A program made the translations under genes and the position numbers. The notes beneath the pieces were generated by a model. That model searched no databases, was not told the DNA's origin, and was given only the letters and a program-made list of their open reading frames with translations. 64,000 nucleotides of DNA. It comes from Burkholderia plantarii. GTDB taxonomy: Bacteria; Pseudomonadota; Gammaproteobacteria; Burkholderiales; Burkholderiaceae. Where the stretch lies: positions 2,418,001 to 2,482,000 of the forward strand of contig NZ_CP007212.1 in the NCBI RefSeq assembly GCF_001411805.1, read 5' to 3'. Shown in pieces: positions 52,276-61,587 of the stretch; position 1 is the first letter of the stretch, and every line of letters starts with the position of its first letter.

Positions 52276-52458
52276 ATTTCTTGATATTTTTGTGAAATTT
52301 ATCTAGCTTTACTATGTTTTCATTTTTCCATCCACTTCATTGCAAATAATTTTCTTTGGTGATTATGTCTGCGGATCACCTGATAACCTCCTGCGCCGAG
52401 GTCTGGATTGCTTTAGCCTAAAAAGCTGATCGATTATTTTAACCGGCAACGCGAAATA

Positions 52459-53211
52459 ATGAGGCTGAAAGTGACAATAGATGAAACTTTGATCGGAAAT
52501 CTTCCAATATCCTCTATACCTGGAGCGCGCTACAAGGCAAAAATTGACTTTGTTTCCCCCCAAAGTCGACGCGATAATTTTCAGCTTGAGCAACAATGTT
52601 TTCTAGGGGTCAGCCTCGAAAATCGAAATTTTGAACCAGCGCGATTTCATTCGCAGCTTGAATGGGTATCACGCCGCTTCCCGAAATGCACGATCCTGAT
52701 TGGCGACAGCATTCATCGACTCACACTCGAGTCCCGTTCAGGCATGCCGGCTCAGGAGGCATTTGACAGAGCTCTGCAGCTCGGCCAAGAATTCATGGAG
52801 GAGAGCCGCGACATCGTTACTGACTATCGGGCCACCACACGTTTCGAATTTATTACCTGTCATGAAATTCAGAAGACGCAAGAATATTTGATGCATCACC
52901 GCAATATTAGCGATTACTTCTTCCAATCACGGAAATTTCGAGAATCTGTGGAGAGTTTCGGTCTCCGATATCATCGGAACGATTGGGATACTTTGACCAG
53001 GGCAGAGCAGGATTCTCGTCTGAGAAGCTCGTCGAATTATTTCATTGAAGAATTCGCGATATTCGCGTGTCTTGTGAAGCGTGGCTTTTCCGTGATGGTG
53101 TACCCCGGATCGTTCAGTACACTCGCTGAAATCGCTGACCATCAATTTCCTGGCGTGTCGAAAGAACTCGAATCTCTCTGTGTCGTATCCCTTCATTTTA
53201 AGGGGCGCTAG
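52459..53211 (+). CDS. bcmA: Cyclodipeptide synthase (BcmA-like)
   Basis: A 250-residue tRNA-dependent cyclodipeptide synthase. It matches the family around the catalytic serine: FLGVSLENRNF (Ser52, equal to Ser37 of AlbC; Asn55 equals Asn40), then QLEWVSRRF. The second signature is NYFIEEFAIF, with Tyr194 and Glu198 equal to Tyr178 and Glu182 of AlbC, and VYPG with Tyr215-Pro216 at the position that divides the NYQ and XYP subfamilies. In the bicyclomycin pathway this enzyme makes cyclo(L-Ile-L-Leu) from Ile-tRNA and Leu-tRNA. The gene is more AT-rich than its neighbours. Only 2 bases separate it from bcmB, and AAGGGGCG near its stop is the bcmB ribosome site. Confidence 0.88.
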   Translation: MRLKVTIDETLIGNLPISSIPGARYKAKIDFVSPQSRRDNFQLEQQCFLGVSLENRNFEPARFHSQLEWVSRRFPKCTILIGDSIHRLTLESRSGMPAQEAFDRALQLGQEFMEESRDIVTDYRATTRFEFITCHEIQKTQEYLMHHRNISDYFFQSRKFRESVESFGLRYHRNDWDTLTRAEQDSRLRSSSNYFIEEFAIFACLVKRGFSVMVYPGSFSTLAEIADHQFPGVSKELESLCVVSLHFKGR

Positions 53212-53213
53212 AA

Positions 53214-54179
53214 ATGAATAAAATGGTCGATCACAACGAATGGACTTTGGATCCCGGAAAAATTTACCTGCGAGAAGTGCATAAACGAGTCGATGAAAGG
53301 CCTGCTGCATCGGAGGCGCGGCTTGAGCGTGCGACTCTGGAAGAGCAACAACTAGTTTTTGAATCATTAGCCGGGCGGGATCAAGCACTTCACGATGGCA
53401 TATTCCTACTAACAATTCCAGACTCGATTGATTTTTCCGCTTGCGATCATTTCTCCCGTCAGTTTTTCACCGGCGACGACGCACTGCCATACGGGCGTTA
53501 TCGCACCATGACTGGCATTCGTTTCGGCGACCCGCTCCTGGGCTACCACGAGCGTGTTAACCAAATTGAGCAGTTCTTGCTCGAGCGTCGCTTCTGGCAG
53601 AAGGTTTATCCAGCCGAAATAGAAGCATGCGGGCTAGCTTTAACCGGCATCGCAGGGCGCGTGTTGCGTGCGATCCTGATGTTGACAGACGTTCCAGTGC
53701 GCGATTGGGATGAAGCGACGGGCGGGTGTTCGGCCGAAGCCGGTTCTTACCACCTGACGTTCAATCACTATCGCCCGTCGCTACCCGGCATCGGTCTCTC
53801 GTCGCACAAAGACGATGGCTTCATGACGATTCTCAGAATCACGTCCCCTGGGCTCGAAATCAACCGTCACGATCGCTGGGAGGCCGTCACTCCCGATCCC
53901 GCTTGCTTCATCGTCAATTTCGGGCTATCGATGGAAATCCTGACGCGCCGGTCCTCACGTCCCGTTAGCGCGATCATGCATCGCGTCCAACACCAGACAG
54001 CCGATCGTTTTAGCTTCGGTCATTTCAGCTCAAGCTTCTGTGAGCCGGGTGCCGAGGCCGGCATCCATGGCTACGACAGCGAGTCCGGCCTGCGGCGCAT
54101 CTGCTCGTCGCGCGAACTGATCGATGCAAACGACAACGAGATCTATCAGGGCACCCAGGGCGGGGAGGCCGCGTCATGA
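53214..54179 (+). CDS. bcmB: 2-oxoglutarate/Fe(II) oxygenase (BcmB-like)
   Basis: A 321-residue isopenicillin N synthase-type oxygenase. Iron ligands are His198 and Asp200 (SSHKDDGF) and His256 (IMHRVQH); Arg265 and Ser267 (DRFSF) hold 2-oxoglutarate. Length fits the family. Its position as first oxidase after the synthase matches bcmB, reported to close the bridged 2-oxabicyclo ring. The specific reaction is taken from gene order in the known pathway, not seen in the sequence. Its stop overlaps the bcmC start by four bases. Confidence 0.85.
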   Translation: MNKMVDHNEWTLDPGKIYLREVHKRVDERPAASEARLERATLEEQQLVFESLAGRDQALHDGIFLLTIPDSIDFSACDHFSRQFFTGDDALPYGRYRTMTGIRFGDPLLGYHERVNQIEQFLLERRFWQKVYPAEIEACGLALTGIAGRVLRAILMLTDVPVRDWDEATGGCSAEAGSYHLTFNHYRPSLPGIGLSSHKDDGFMTILRITSPGLEINRHDRWEAVTPDPACFIVNFGLSMEILTRRSSRPVSAIMHRVQHQTADRFSFGHFSSSFCEPGAEAGIHGYDSESGLRRICSSRELIDANDNEIYQGTQGGEAAS

Positions 54180-55066
54180 GCCTGAAGACATTTCACCCCT
54201 ACCTTGCCGAGATCGCCGGTGAAGAACTCAGATTCCTATCTGGCTCACTCCGCGAGGCTATCGACAATGGCTGTTTCGCGCTCGCTATCCCCGATGATCT
54301 CGACCTTGCGCCTGGCATCCGCCTCGCGAACGAGTTCCATCTTGCCCCTGAGGATGAGCCTTCCCAGCAAGGCGCAGGGTATCGTGGCTTTCGCTTACGC
54401 GAAGGCATATATTTTGACCGGGACCACTATCAGACTGAGCATATCCTCATCGACGAACCACGCCGCAGGGTTGAATTCCCCGATCCTGCAAATGCAATGT
54501 GCGAACGGATGTATCTGATCGGACGGATGGTGCTGCGTACCATCCTGTCCGCAGTGGGTATTCCTTCATCGCTCTGGGAGCGCGCAACCGACTACTGCGT
54601 GACCAACGGGGGCGTCCAATGGTTCGCGGTCAGTCGTTACCGGTCGGGTCGGAACGCCCCTGGCGCTCCCGAACACAAGGACACCGGATTCGTCACAGTC
54701 CTTTATTACGAACAACCCGGCCTCGAGGCGTTCATTGACAACATCTGGTGTGACGTGCCGCCCGTGCCCGGCCACTTCCTCATCAATTTTGGCGGTGCAC
54801 TCGAAGCCTTGACGGCCCGTCTGCCCGACCGCGTCAGGGCTGTCCGCCATCGCGTCCGTCAATGTGGGCCGGGCAGTGGCTCACAGGGTGATCGGTTTTC
54901 ATTCGCAGCTTTCCTGAACCCTTCTGCTACGAGCGAGGCCTTCCAGATTGCAGACGACGGTGGCAGCCTCGTATCGCTGGGTTCTGTCGATACGTTCTTA
55001 CGTGATTTTAACCGGACAACCTGGCGCGATGGCTACGCCGAATTCGGTATCACAAAACGCCCCTAA
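54176..55066 (+). CDS. bcmC: 2-oxoglutarate/Fe(II) oxygenase (BcmC-like)
   Basis: A 296-residue oxygenase of the same family. Ligands: His167 and Asp169 (PEHKDTGF), His225 (VRHRVRQ); Arg240 and Ser242 (DRFSF) for 2-oxoglutarate. It is shorter at the N terminus than BcmB. In the bicyclomycin pathway BcmC is one of three regioselective hydroxylases. Assigned by order in the operon; the start ATG overlaps the previous stop (ATGA). Confidence 0.82.
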   Translation: MSLKTFHPYLAEIAGEELRFLSGSLREAIDNGCFALAIPDDLDLAPGIRLANEFHLAPEDEPSQQGAGYRGFRLREGIYFDRDHYQTEHILIDEPRRRVEFPDPANAMCERMYLIGRMVLRTILSAVGIPSSLWERATDYCVTNGGVQWFAVSRYRSGRNAPGAPEHKDTGFVTVLYYEQPGLEAFIDNIWCDVPPVPGHFLINFGGALEALTARLPDRVRAVRHRVRQCGPGSGSQGDRFSFAAFLNPSATSEAFQIADDGGSLVSLGSVDTFLRDFNRTTWRDGYAEFGITKRP

Positions 55067-55079
55067 GAGTGACAGTCCC

Positions 55080-56519
55080 ATGACAATCCCGACACTTATA
55101 CCGCCCTCGCAGCATACGCGCGCCGTGCCGTTTCCCGGGTTGATCGCACACGCGCCCGGTCCCGATACCGACACCGAGCACGGCGCCGCGTTTCGCGCAG
55201 CCGTTATCGAGGGTGGTCTAGATGCGTCCGACTATTTCGCCCGTTCAGGCGTGGCCGAACTTGCAAGCCGCTCTGGTGGCCTCTGCACACTCTGGATCGA
55301 CAACGACCTGGCCATCTATCAGAACACAAACGAGCCACTCGTCGAGGACGATGACCTGATGCCGTCCATCAATACAAATGCAGGGTTGTTCGGCTCGTTC
55401 ATGGGCGGACTCGATGCGAACGATCCGGTCCGCGTGGCCAAACGCGAATTCGTCGAGCGGATTCTCGGGAATGCCCGATTCGTCTACGGCCTGTCCGACG
55501 AGATAACCGCCGCAACCCGTGCATATTTGGATTCACCGCTGTCCCAGGACACATCGCTCGATACATTCTGTCTGAATCTCACCGCCTATGTCGACAGCGT
55601 GATCCCGGGCATTCTGGATCTGCAGATTCGTCCTTTGACTGACTATCTCGCGGAGCCGATCTTTGGCAGGATCGCTACGAGCTTTTTCGAAATCGCCTCG
55701 GAGGCCATTAGCAAGCTGAACGTTGCCGCCATTCAGGATGCCGACCTGATTGTCGATCTGACGATGCGGATCTTACTCGACAACTACCAGTCGATCGAAG
55801 CGGCTCCGCAGGGCAACTTGATCCGTTCGCAGTTCGGGAATTTTGGAATTCCATTTTCGCGACAGGGCATTGCGACACTGACCGATGCGCAATTGAAGGA
55901 ACTCGGTACGCTGATCGTCGCGACCTACGATACAACGGCACTGAGTTTGCTCTGGACGATCGCCTATCTGGAGACGACGCCCGGCGCGCGTGACCGGTTG
56001 CTTGATTCGCTTGGAGACCATGAGGTTGCGCAGCAAACCGCCACCATGATGGTGCTCGAAGCAATCCGACTCGGCGGCAGCAATCCTACCTCGCTCTGGC
56101 GCAGATCCCGGCGCCCCGTGACGATCCTGCACCGGGGCAGCTCCGTCGACATCCCGGCCGGCACGATGTTCTGGCTCGACCGCCGTCTCGCCAATCGCGA
56201 CCCACAGCGCTTCGCACGCCCCAATGTCTTCGATCCGGGCAACATCGAGGGCATAGCGAATCATGGGGGTATTGAGGCAGCATCGCTACTCGCGCGTAAC
56301 CGTTACGAAATTAACTCGTTCTCCATGATCAATACCGTGCGCAACCCTCGCAAGTGCCCGGGCCGACTCTTTTCCGTACGTGCGCAGGCGCTGATGCTGA
56401 CCGAGCTATATCGCAGCAATCGCGTCGTCGTCAGCGGTGTCTCGACCGGGTTGATGCCAGGTAGCGCTATGCCTCGCCCCGCCTGCCCTGGTTCGATCCG
56501 AGTCGAACCCATTCAATGA
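55080..56519 (+). CDS. bcmD: Cytochrome P450 (BcmD-like)
   Basis: A 479-residue P450; the ATG at 55080, 13 bases after the bcmC stop, is chosen, since the longer frame would run back through bcmC. The I-helix has ATYDTT at 281-286, the K-helix ExxR is Glu327-Arg330 (EAIR), and the heme Cys is Cys426 in RKCPGR. The usual FxxG before this Cys is not obvious (FSMINTVRNPRKCPGR), so the heme-binding loop is atypical. BcmD is the only P450 of the bicyclomycin pathway and hydroxylates the bicyclic intermediate. No redox partner is encoded here; host ferredoxin would be needed. Confidence 0.85.
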   Translation: MTIPTLIPPSQHTRAVPFPGLIAHAPGPDTDTEHGAAFRAAVIEGGLDASDYFARSGVAELASRSGGLCTLWIDNDLAIYQNTNEPLVEDDDLMPSINTNAGLFGSFMGGLDANDPVRVAKREFVERILGNARFVYGLSDEITAATRAYLDSPLSQDTSLDTFCLNLTAYVDSVIPGILDLQIRPLTDYLAEPIFGRIATSFFEIASEAISKLNVAAIQDADLIVDLTMRILLDNYQSIEAAPQGNLIRSQFGNFGIPFSRQGIATLTDAQLKELGTLIVATYDTTALSLLWTIAYLETTPGARDRLLDSLGDHEVAQQTATMMVLEAIRLGGSNPTSLWRRSRRPVTILHRGSSVDIPAGTMFWLDRRLANRDPQRFARPNVFDPGNIEGIANHGGIEAASLLARNRYEINSFSMINTVRNPRKCPGRLFSVRAQALMLTELYRSNRVVVSGVSTGLMPGSAMPRPACPGSIRVEPIQ

Positions 56520-56535
56520 CCGGAGAGCAAACCCA

Positions 56536-57423
56536 ATGTCTTCCATTCTTCCTGTTGCATACTTTCATGATCGCGCCGTGCACTTCGTCGAACCCGATGG
56601 CTTCGAACGCACCCGGACGCTCGGTGCATTCCATCTGCGTCATCCTGATGGTTTCGACTTCCGGGCCGGCATCGAACTCGCGCAGAAATACTATCTACCG
56701 GTTGGCGACGGGCCGGACGCGGCATTTCGAGGCTATCGTTCTCGCTCGCTGTCCCGATCGTTGCTCGGCTATTCTCAGACGGGTAACGACCAGGACGAAC
56801 TGCTGCAGATCGAAGCGAAGCTATGGGATGACTATCTACCCAGCGCTGCAGCGACACTACTCTGGCGTATGAACGAATTGAACCGTGGCGTGCTAACCGA
56901 CCTGTTCCTTCGCGTTGGTGTTTCGCCGGCCGACATCGATACGATCGCGGGTGGGATGTCGAAGAACGAGGCTTTGCAGTACTGCATCTTCAACCACTAC
57001 CGTTCAGAAGTTGCTGAGCCTCTCGGGCTGACCGCACACAGGGACAGCGGCTTCATCACCATGCTTTATACGACAGAACCCGGCCTCGAGTCGCAGCAGG
57101 GGCAGACATGGATCCCCTTCGATCCGATGCCGGGTCATTTCACGATTGTTCTCGGTCACTCGTTCGAAATTTTGACCCAGCGCCTACCCGATCCAGTGAA
57201 CGCCAGCTATCACCGTGTCCGACGCATGGCGACGCGCGAAGCGGGCGTACCTGACCGCTTCACGTTCGGCGTCTATATCGGACCGCGCTGGGATCAATTG
57301 CTCTTTCAATACGATACGGATGGCAAACTCTCGAACGTCGGCACCTTTCTCGAGTTCCAGCGTGCCAAGGCCGCCGAGATGGCATACGAGTTTCATCCGC
57401 GCGTCGACTCAACCGTGAACTAG
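56536..57423 (+). CDS. bcmE: 2-oxoglutarate/Fe(II) oxygenase (BcmE-like)
   Basis: A 295-residue oxygenase with His168, Asp170 (TAHRDSGF) and His226 (SYHRVRR); Arg241 and Thr243 (DRFTF) take the 2-oxoglutarate position, Thr replacing the more usual Ser. GGAG precedes the ATG. In the bicyclomycin pathway BcmE acts early, hydroxylating the leucine side chain of the cyclodipeptide. Assigned by order. Confidence 0.82.
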   Translation: MSSILPVAYFHDRAVHFVEPDGFERTRTLGAFHLRHPDGFDFRAGIELAQKYYLPVGDGPDAAFRGYRSRSLSRSLLGYSQTGNDQDELLQIEAKLWDDYLPSAAATLLWRMNELNRGVLTDLFLRVGVSPADIDTIAGGMSKNEALQYCIFNHYRSEVAEPLGLTAHRDSGFITMLYTTEPGLESQQGQTWIPFDPMPGHFTIVLGHSFEILTQRLPDPVNASYHRVRRMATREAGVPDRFTFGVYIGPRWDQLLFQYDTDGKLSNVGTFLEFQRAKAAEMAYEFHPRVDSTVN

Positions 57424-57442
57424 GGGCAATACGCCATCAAAC

Positions 57443-58399
57443 ATGGATACCGACATGTCACGCGTTGCATCTCCAACTCTCCGTCAGGCGACCGCGCTTC
57501 CACCGATGCCAGACGAACACGAGGCAAGCCAACGCTATCCCGCGTGCGAGATGGCGCGCGCTAGCTTCGATGGCCCCAGCCTGCAGTTCGATGCGGCGAA
57601 CGGTTTCGATCGCGCGTTAAGCGATGGTTTTTTCCTGCTCGCGATTCCAGATGGCGTTGCACTCGACGGCAGCGATCGCTTCGTTCGTCACTTCTTCGAA
57701 CCGCGCGCCGACGGCGACCTGGCGCCCTACACGGGATATCGCGACTGCGTTGTACCAGGTGACTACCAAGGATATTTCGATCGAGAACACGATCAGTGGG
57801 AGAACTTCTACATCGAGCGCGACAACTGGGGCATGCTGCCCGCGTCGGTTGCTCGCACCGGAGTAGCGATGTCTGGACTCGGCATCAACATCCTGCGAGC
57901 CACACTCGGCTACCTCGGTATCCCGAAGGCAGGGTGGAACACCGTGACGGGTGGGTTGACGGCGAACCAGGGACACCAGATGTTAGCGTTTAATCACTTC
58001 CGCTCCGACAAGCGTGTTCGCGGCTCGAAATTTCATCGCGATTCTGGCTGGGTCACGGTGCTTCGCTCCACCGCCCCCGGTCTGCTCGCTTTTATCGACG
58101 GCGACCTGCGCACCATCAATCCAGAGCCAGGCTATTTCATCGTCAATTTCGGAAGCTCGATCGAGGTCCTGACCGGCTGCCTGCCGAAGCCGGTGCGTGC
58201 CAATATCCATGGCGTGGCGCGGACGATACCACGCCCCGAAGGGCAAGAACGCGTGTCCTACGTGGTCTTTCTTGACAGCGACCTGCATGGTGACATCTAC
58301 CAATATCGCGACAATACGCCGGTTCGCATTCAATCAGTGACGGACTTCGCCATTCAGGAAGTCTCACGCACCTACGACAATGACGCACATCTACTCTGA
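57443..58399 (+). CDS. bcmF: 2-oxoglutarate/Fe(II) oxygenase (BcmF-like)
   Basis: A 318-residue oxygenase: His198 and Asp200 (KFHRDSGW), His256 (NIHGVAR), Arg270 and Ser272 (ERVSY). An ATG four codons further in is an alternative start. In the known pathway BcmF carries out the last step, desaturation to the exocyclic methylene that makes bicyclomycin reactive toward Rho. Assignment is by order; N-terminal extension (about 40 residues) is Pro-rich. Confidence 0.82.
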   Translation: MDTDMSRVASPTLRQATALPPMPDEHEASQRYPACEMARASFDGPSLQFDAANGFDRALSDGFFLLAIPDGVALDGSDRFVRHFFEPRADGDLAPYTGYRDCVVPGDYQGYFDREHDQWENFYIERDNWGMLPASVARTGVAMSGLGINILRATLGYLGIPKAGWNTVTGGLTANQGHQMLAFNHFRSDKRVRGSKFHRDSGWVTVLRSTAPGLLAFIDGDLRTINPEPGYFIVNFGSSIEVLTGCLPKPVRANIHGVARTIPRPEGQERVSYVVFLDSDLHGDIYQYRDNTPVRIQSVTDFAIQEVSRTYDNDAHLL

Positions 58400-58423
58400 C
58401 CGCAGCCTTTTGGAGACGCGAAT

Positions 58424-59326
58424 ATGAACGTATCTGATACATATGAGTGGGCGGCCGCGAGATTTGACAACGGGGAACTGATCTTCGATACCTCGGACGG
58501 ACTCACTCGTGCGCTCGCCGACGGTTTCTTCTTCGTACAAAAACCGGCCGGATTCGATTTGACACCGGGCGATTGCTTCGCCACTAATTTCTATCTCGAC
58601 GGCCGCGGTGATGCCAACGACACGTACCGGGGCTTTCGCGCCTGGAATGCCGAGCGGCTCGCCGAACGTGAAGGTTACTATTGTCGTGATGCTGACCAAG
58701 TCGAACAGTTTTTCCTGGAAGGTCGCTTCTGGAACGAGGTGTTTCCCGAGGCGTTGTCGCGTCAGGCGCGCGAGATGCGTGAGTTCTCCGTCGCCGTAAT
58801 CAGGGCGATCCTCGATCGGCTCGATCTGCCTCGCGAGATCCTCGAAAAAGCGACCGGTGGCATCCTCTCGGGTAATGGTACTTACCATCTGACGTTTAAT
58901 CATTTCCGACCGCAGATCCGGGCACGTGGCCTGAACACGCACAAGGATTCGGGATGGATCACGATGCTGCGGTCGCTGGAGCCCGGACTTGAGGTTCTGC
59001 GTGAGCGCGAGTGGGTGCCGCTCATCCCGCGGCCAGACGCCTTCGTCATGAATTTTGGTTGCGCGATCGAGATACTCACGCGAGATACCCGCACCCCCGT
59101 CGCGGCAGTCGCACACCGCGTGGTCGAACAGCAAGCCCGGCCCGACGGCATCCCTGACCGGTTTTCCTATGCCCTGTTCGTGGACAGCAGTCTCAATCCA
59201 GCACAATGCGAGGGATTGTATCGATTGGATCCGCAGGCCGGCCTGGTGCTGGCGGCTGATTTCAACACCTTCCTTGATGAGATCCTGGCCAACACCTACG
59301 ATCGCGATACTGAAGGGCTCTACTGA
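58424..59326 (+). CDS. bcmG: 2-oxoglutarate/Fe(II) oxygenase (BcmG-like)
   Basis: A 300-residue oxygenase: His173 and Asp175 (NTHKDSGW), His231 (VAHRVVE), Arg246 and Ser248 (DRFSY). TTGGAGA gives a good ribosome site. Assigned as BcmG, one of the hydroxylases of the pathway, from its position after BcmF. The five oxygenases share the same layout and probably arose by duplication. Confidence 0.82.
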   Translation: MNVSDTYEWAAARFDNGELIFDTSDGLTRALADGFFFVQKPAGFDLTPGDCFATNFYLDGRGDANDTYRGFRAWNAERLAEREGYYCRDADQVEQFFLEGRFWNEVFPEALSRQAREMREFSVAVIRAILDRLDLPREILEKATGGILSGNGTYHLTFNHFRPQIRARGLNTHKDSGWITMLRSLEPGLEVLREREWVPLIPRPDAFVMNFGCAIEILTRDTRTPVAAVAHRVVEQQARPDGIPDRFSYALFVDSSLNPAQCEGLYRLDPQAGLVLAADFNTFLDEILANTYDRDTEGLY

Positions 59327-59442
59327 CCGCTCTCGACCGAACGTTCTGTCGAGTATTCGTCCGCGTCGCTGCTGCACCGGCAATGCGCCAGTACCGACAG
59401 CCATTCCTTCCCGTTTCTTCGTCTTGTCAATTTCGCATTCTT

Positions 59443-60645
59443 ATGGGGAAAGGCGTGCCATCTTCAGAAACCGTTGCATGCGCGAACAATCATCGCACTT
59501 TGTTGTCCGCTCTATCTATATCGGTGTTCTTCGTCGGCGCAAGCGAGTTCATGCTCTCGGCGATGCTCAATCCGCTCAGTATCGCATTCGACACCGACTC
59601 AGTCCGCATTACATGGTTGATCTCGAGTTACGCGTTTGCCTACGCAATCGCAGCACCGTTCCTCGGCTATCTGTCGGACCGTATCAATCGTGGACGCCTC
59701 CTGCTGATTGCACTGCTGTTGTTCACAATCGATGGTATCGGTATCGCCTTCTCTCCAACGCTTGAGATTGCGATTGGGCTGCGGATATTCGGTGGTCTCG
59801 CCTCCGCAGTCATCATTCCGACCGCGTTCGCTCTGATTTCCGAAGTCGTCCCGCGCGCACGCCATGCGGCCGCGATGGGCGCCGTCATGCTCGGCATGAC
59901 GCTCGGTATCGCGCTCGGTCCCGCGATAGGTGGCCTGCTCACAAGTTGGGTCGGCTGGCGTGCACCGTTCCTTCTTATGTCGGTCGGGTGCATCGTCGCC
60001 TTTCTGATTGGCACTGCGACAATGTCTAGAGTGCGCCGCACTGTCGCTCCGTCTGACATCCGCGGCTTCCGGTGGCTACGCAATCCGCAGGTCACGCGCC
60101 CATTGCTCGCGAAAGGCCTGTGGAACGGCACCGGCGTATCCGCGTTCCTTTTGTCAGGCGAAGTGTTGCGCCACCGCTATCAGCTTGACGTCGCGCAGGT
60201 TGGGATGAGTGTGACCGCGTTCGGCATTGGGCTCGGCGTCGGCAATCTGTCGGCCGGGAGGTTGCGACGTCTGACCGGCAGCGAGGAATGTTCGTTGATC
60301 GTTGTGACGATACTGCTCACCGCTTCCATTGCGGCGTTCTATCTCCTGCCGGTTCCCATGTCAGGCGCACTTGCGTGTCTCGGGGCATGGGGTGCGGCTC
60401 TCGGAGCCGGGGCCCCTTCGGCGACGACCGTGCTGGCTGAACGCTCGAATCGCGACAAGGGCGTGGTGCTCGCCACCGCCGAGACGCTCAACAACATTGT
60501 CATCCTGTCGGTCGTCCCGCTAGCATCGATAATTCTAGCGCACGGCACCATTCCGATGGCAACTACCGTCTTTATTGTGGGCCTAAGTATCGGAGTTACA
60601 TTGACACTGTACGATGCTTTGGTTGCGCCGCGGCAGAACCACTGA
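59443..60645 (+). CDS. bcmT: MFS exporter, Bcr/CflA type (BcmT-like)
   Basis: A 400-residue membrane protein with about 12 helices. Helix 1 is LLSALSISVFFVGASEFML; motif A is FLGYLSDRINRGRLLL; motif C region GMTLGIALGPAIGGLLTSW. This is the DHA1 drug/H+ antiporter type to which Bcr (bicyclomycin resistance) belongs. The ATG 59443 is preferred over one 20 codons earlier because the added residues do not look like part of the fold. It is the last gene of the operon and should export the antibiotic and protect the producer. In published clusters the exporter is called BcmT or BcmH. Confidence 0.85.
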   Translation: MGKGVPSSETVACANNHRTLLSALSISVFFVGASEFMLSAMLNPLSIAFDTDSVRITWLISSYAFAYAIAAPFLGYLSDRINRGRLLLIALLLFTIDGIGIAFSPTLEIAIGLRIFGGLASAVIIPTAFALISEVVPRARHAAAMGAVMLGMTLGIALGPAIGGLLTSWVGWRAPFLLMSVGCIVAFLIGTATMSRVRRTVAPSDIRGFRWLRNPQVTRPLLAKGLWNGTGVSAFLLSGEVLRHRYQLDVAQVGMSVTAFGIGLGVGNLSAGRLRRLTGSEECSLIVVTILLTASIAAFYLLPVPMSGALACLGAWGAALGAGAPSATTVLAERSNRDKGVVLATAETLNNIVILSVVPLASIILAHGTIPMATTVFIVGLSIGVTLTLYDALVAPRQNH

Positions 60646-60721
60646 TTTACCTGCCACAGGGTGGAGGACCCACCTGGAGGGCGCTGTCACGTTGGCGGGT
60701 ATGGTCGCGTAAGATAGGGTG

Positions 60722-60816
60722 ATGAAACCGAACGCGCTCTACCGCGGCCATCGATCCCCCGCAGCGATCATCAGCTAGGCTGTCCGATGGTATTTCCGCT
60801 TCCAGCTTAGAGTCGC
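60722..60816 (+). pseudogene. IS6-family transposase N-terminal remnant
   Basis: The frame MKPNALYRGHRSPAAIIS, stop, AVRWYFRFQL corresponds to the start of IS6-family transposases. It has an in-frame TAG and is cut by the IS5 element that follows. The preceding GGCGCTGTC near 60,678 could be its left inverted repeat. The 60,646-60,721 spacer shows nothing else. Confidence 0.6.
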
Positions 60817-61502
60817 TAACACAAGTCATCCACGAAGCGTGAGCAGATAACTGTGGCAGCCAGGACGAGCAACGCGACATGAATATCGAGTCGGCGCTCG
60901 AAGCGAATGCGCAGTTTGCCGAAACCGGCAAACCAGGCATGCGTGCGTTCGACGACCCGTCGATGTCGCCCCAGCCGCTCGCTGCTTTCCACCCCACGGC
61001 GGGCGATGCGAGCCTTGATGCCGCGCTGCTTCAGATAACGCCGGCAACGTGCGAAGTCATAGCCCTTGTCCGCATGCAACTTGCTCGGACGTTTGCGGGG
61101 CTGGCCGCCCACGCCCGGCACTGCCGGGATGGCATCCAGCGTGGCTTCGAATGCCATCGAGTCGTGACGGTTGGCGCCCGTGACCGTGATGACCAGGGGA
61201 ATGCCATGTGCATCTACGACGATGTGCCGTTTCGACCCGAGCTTCCCCCGATCGGTCGGGTTGGGGCCGGTTTCTTGGCCCCCGCGGGCTGGAAACACTG
61301 GCGCCGTCAAGGCTCGCGCGTTCCCAATCAATCCGGTCGTGCGCACGCAACCGATGGAGCATCGCCAAATGTAGGCGCTCCCACACACCTGCGGCCTGCC
61401 AGTCTCGTAGGCGTCGCCAGCATGTCATGCCGCTGCCGAAACCGAGCTCCTGCGGCAAGTCTTCCCATGGAATACCGGTTTGCAGGACATACAGAATGCC
61501 GG
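60816..61502 (-). pseudogene. IS5-family (IS427-like) transposase, truncated
   Basis: Two overlapping frames: the first reads ALTGILYVLQTGIPWEDL, then LPQELGFGSGMTCWRRLRD; the second carries SKRHIVVDAHGIPLVITV (Asp of the DDE set), LHADKGYDF (Asp), and RRVVERTHAWFAGF (Glu). This two-frame layout is normal for the IS427 group. The N-terminal part is missing at 61,502, where IS66 begins, so it is a 5'-truncated copy. Confidence 0.7.
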
Positions 61503-61587
61503 TAAGCGCTTCCCCAGCACCGTCTGTTCATGAAGGTTCATAGGCGGCAATCTGATTCCCACCAGAATGTAGTGGGAACCAGAAAAA

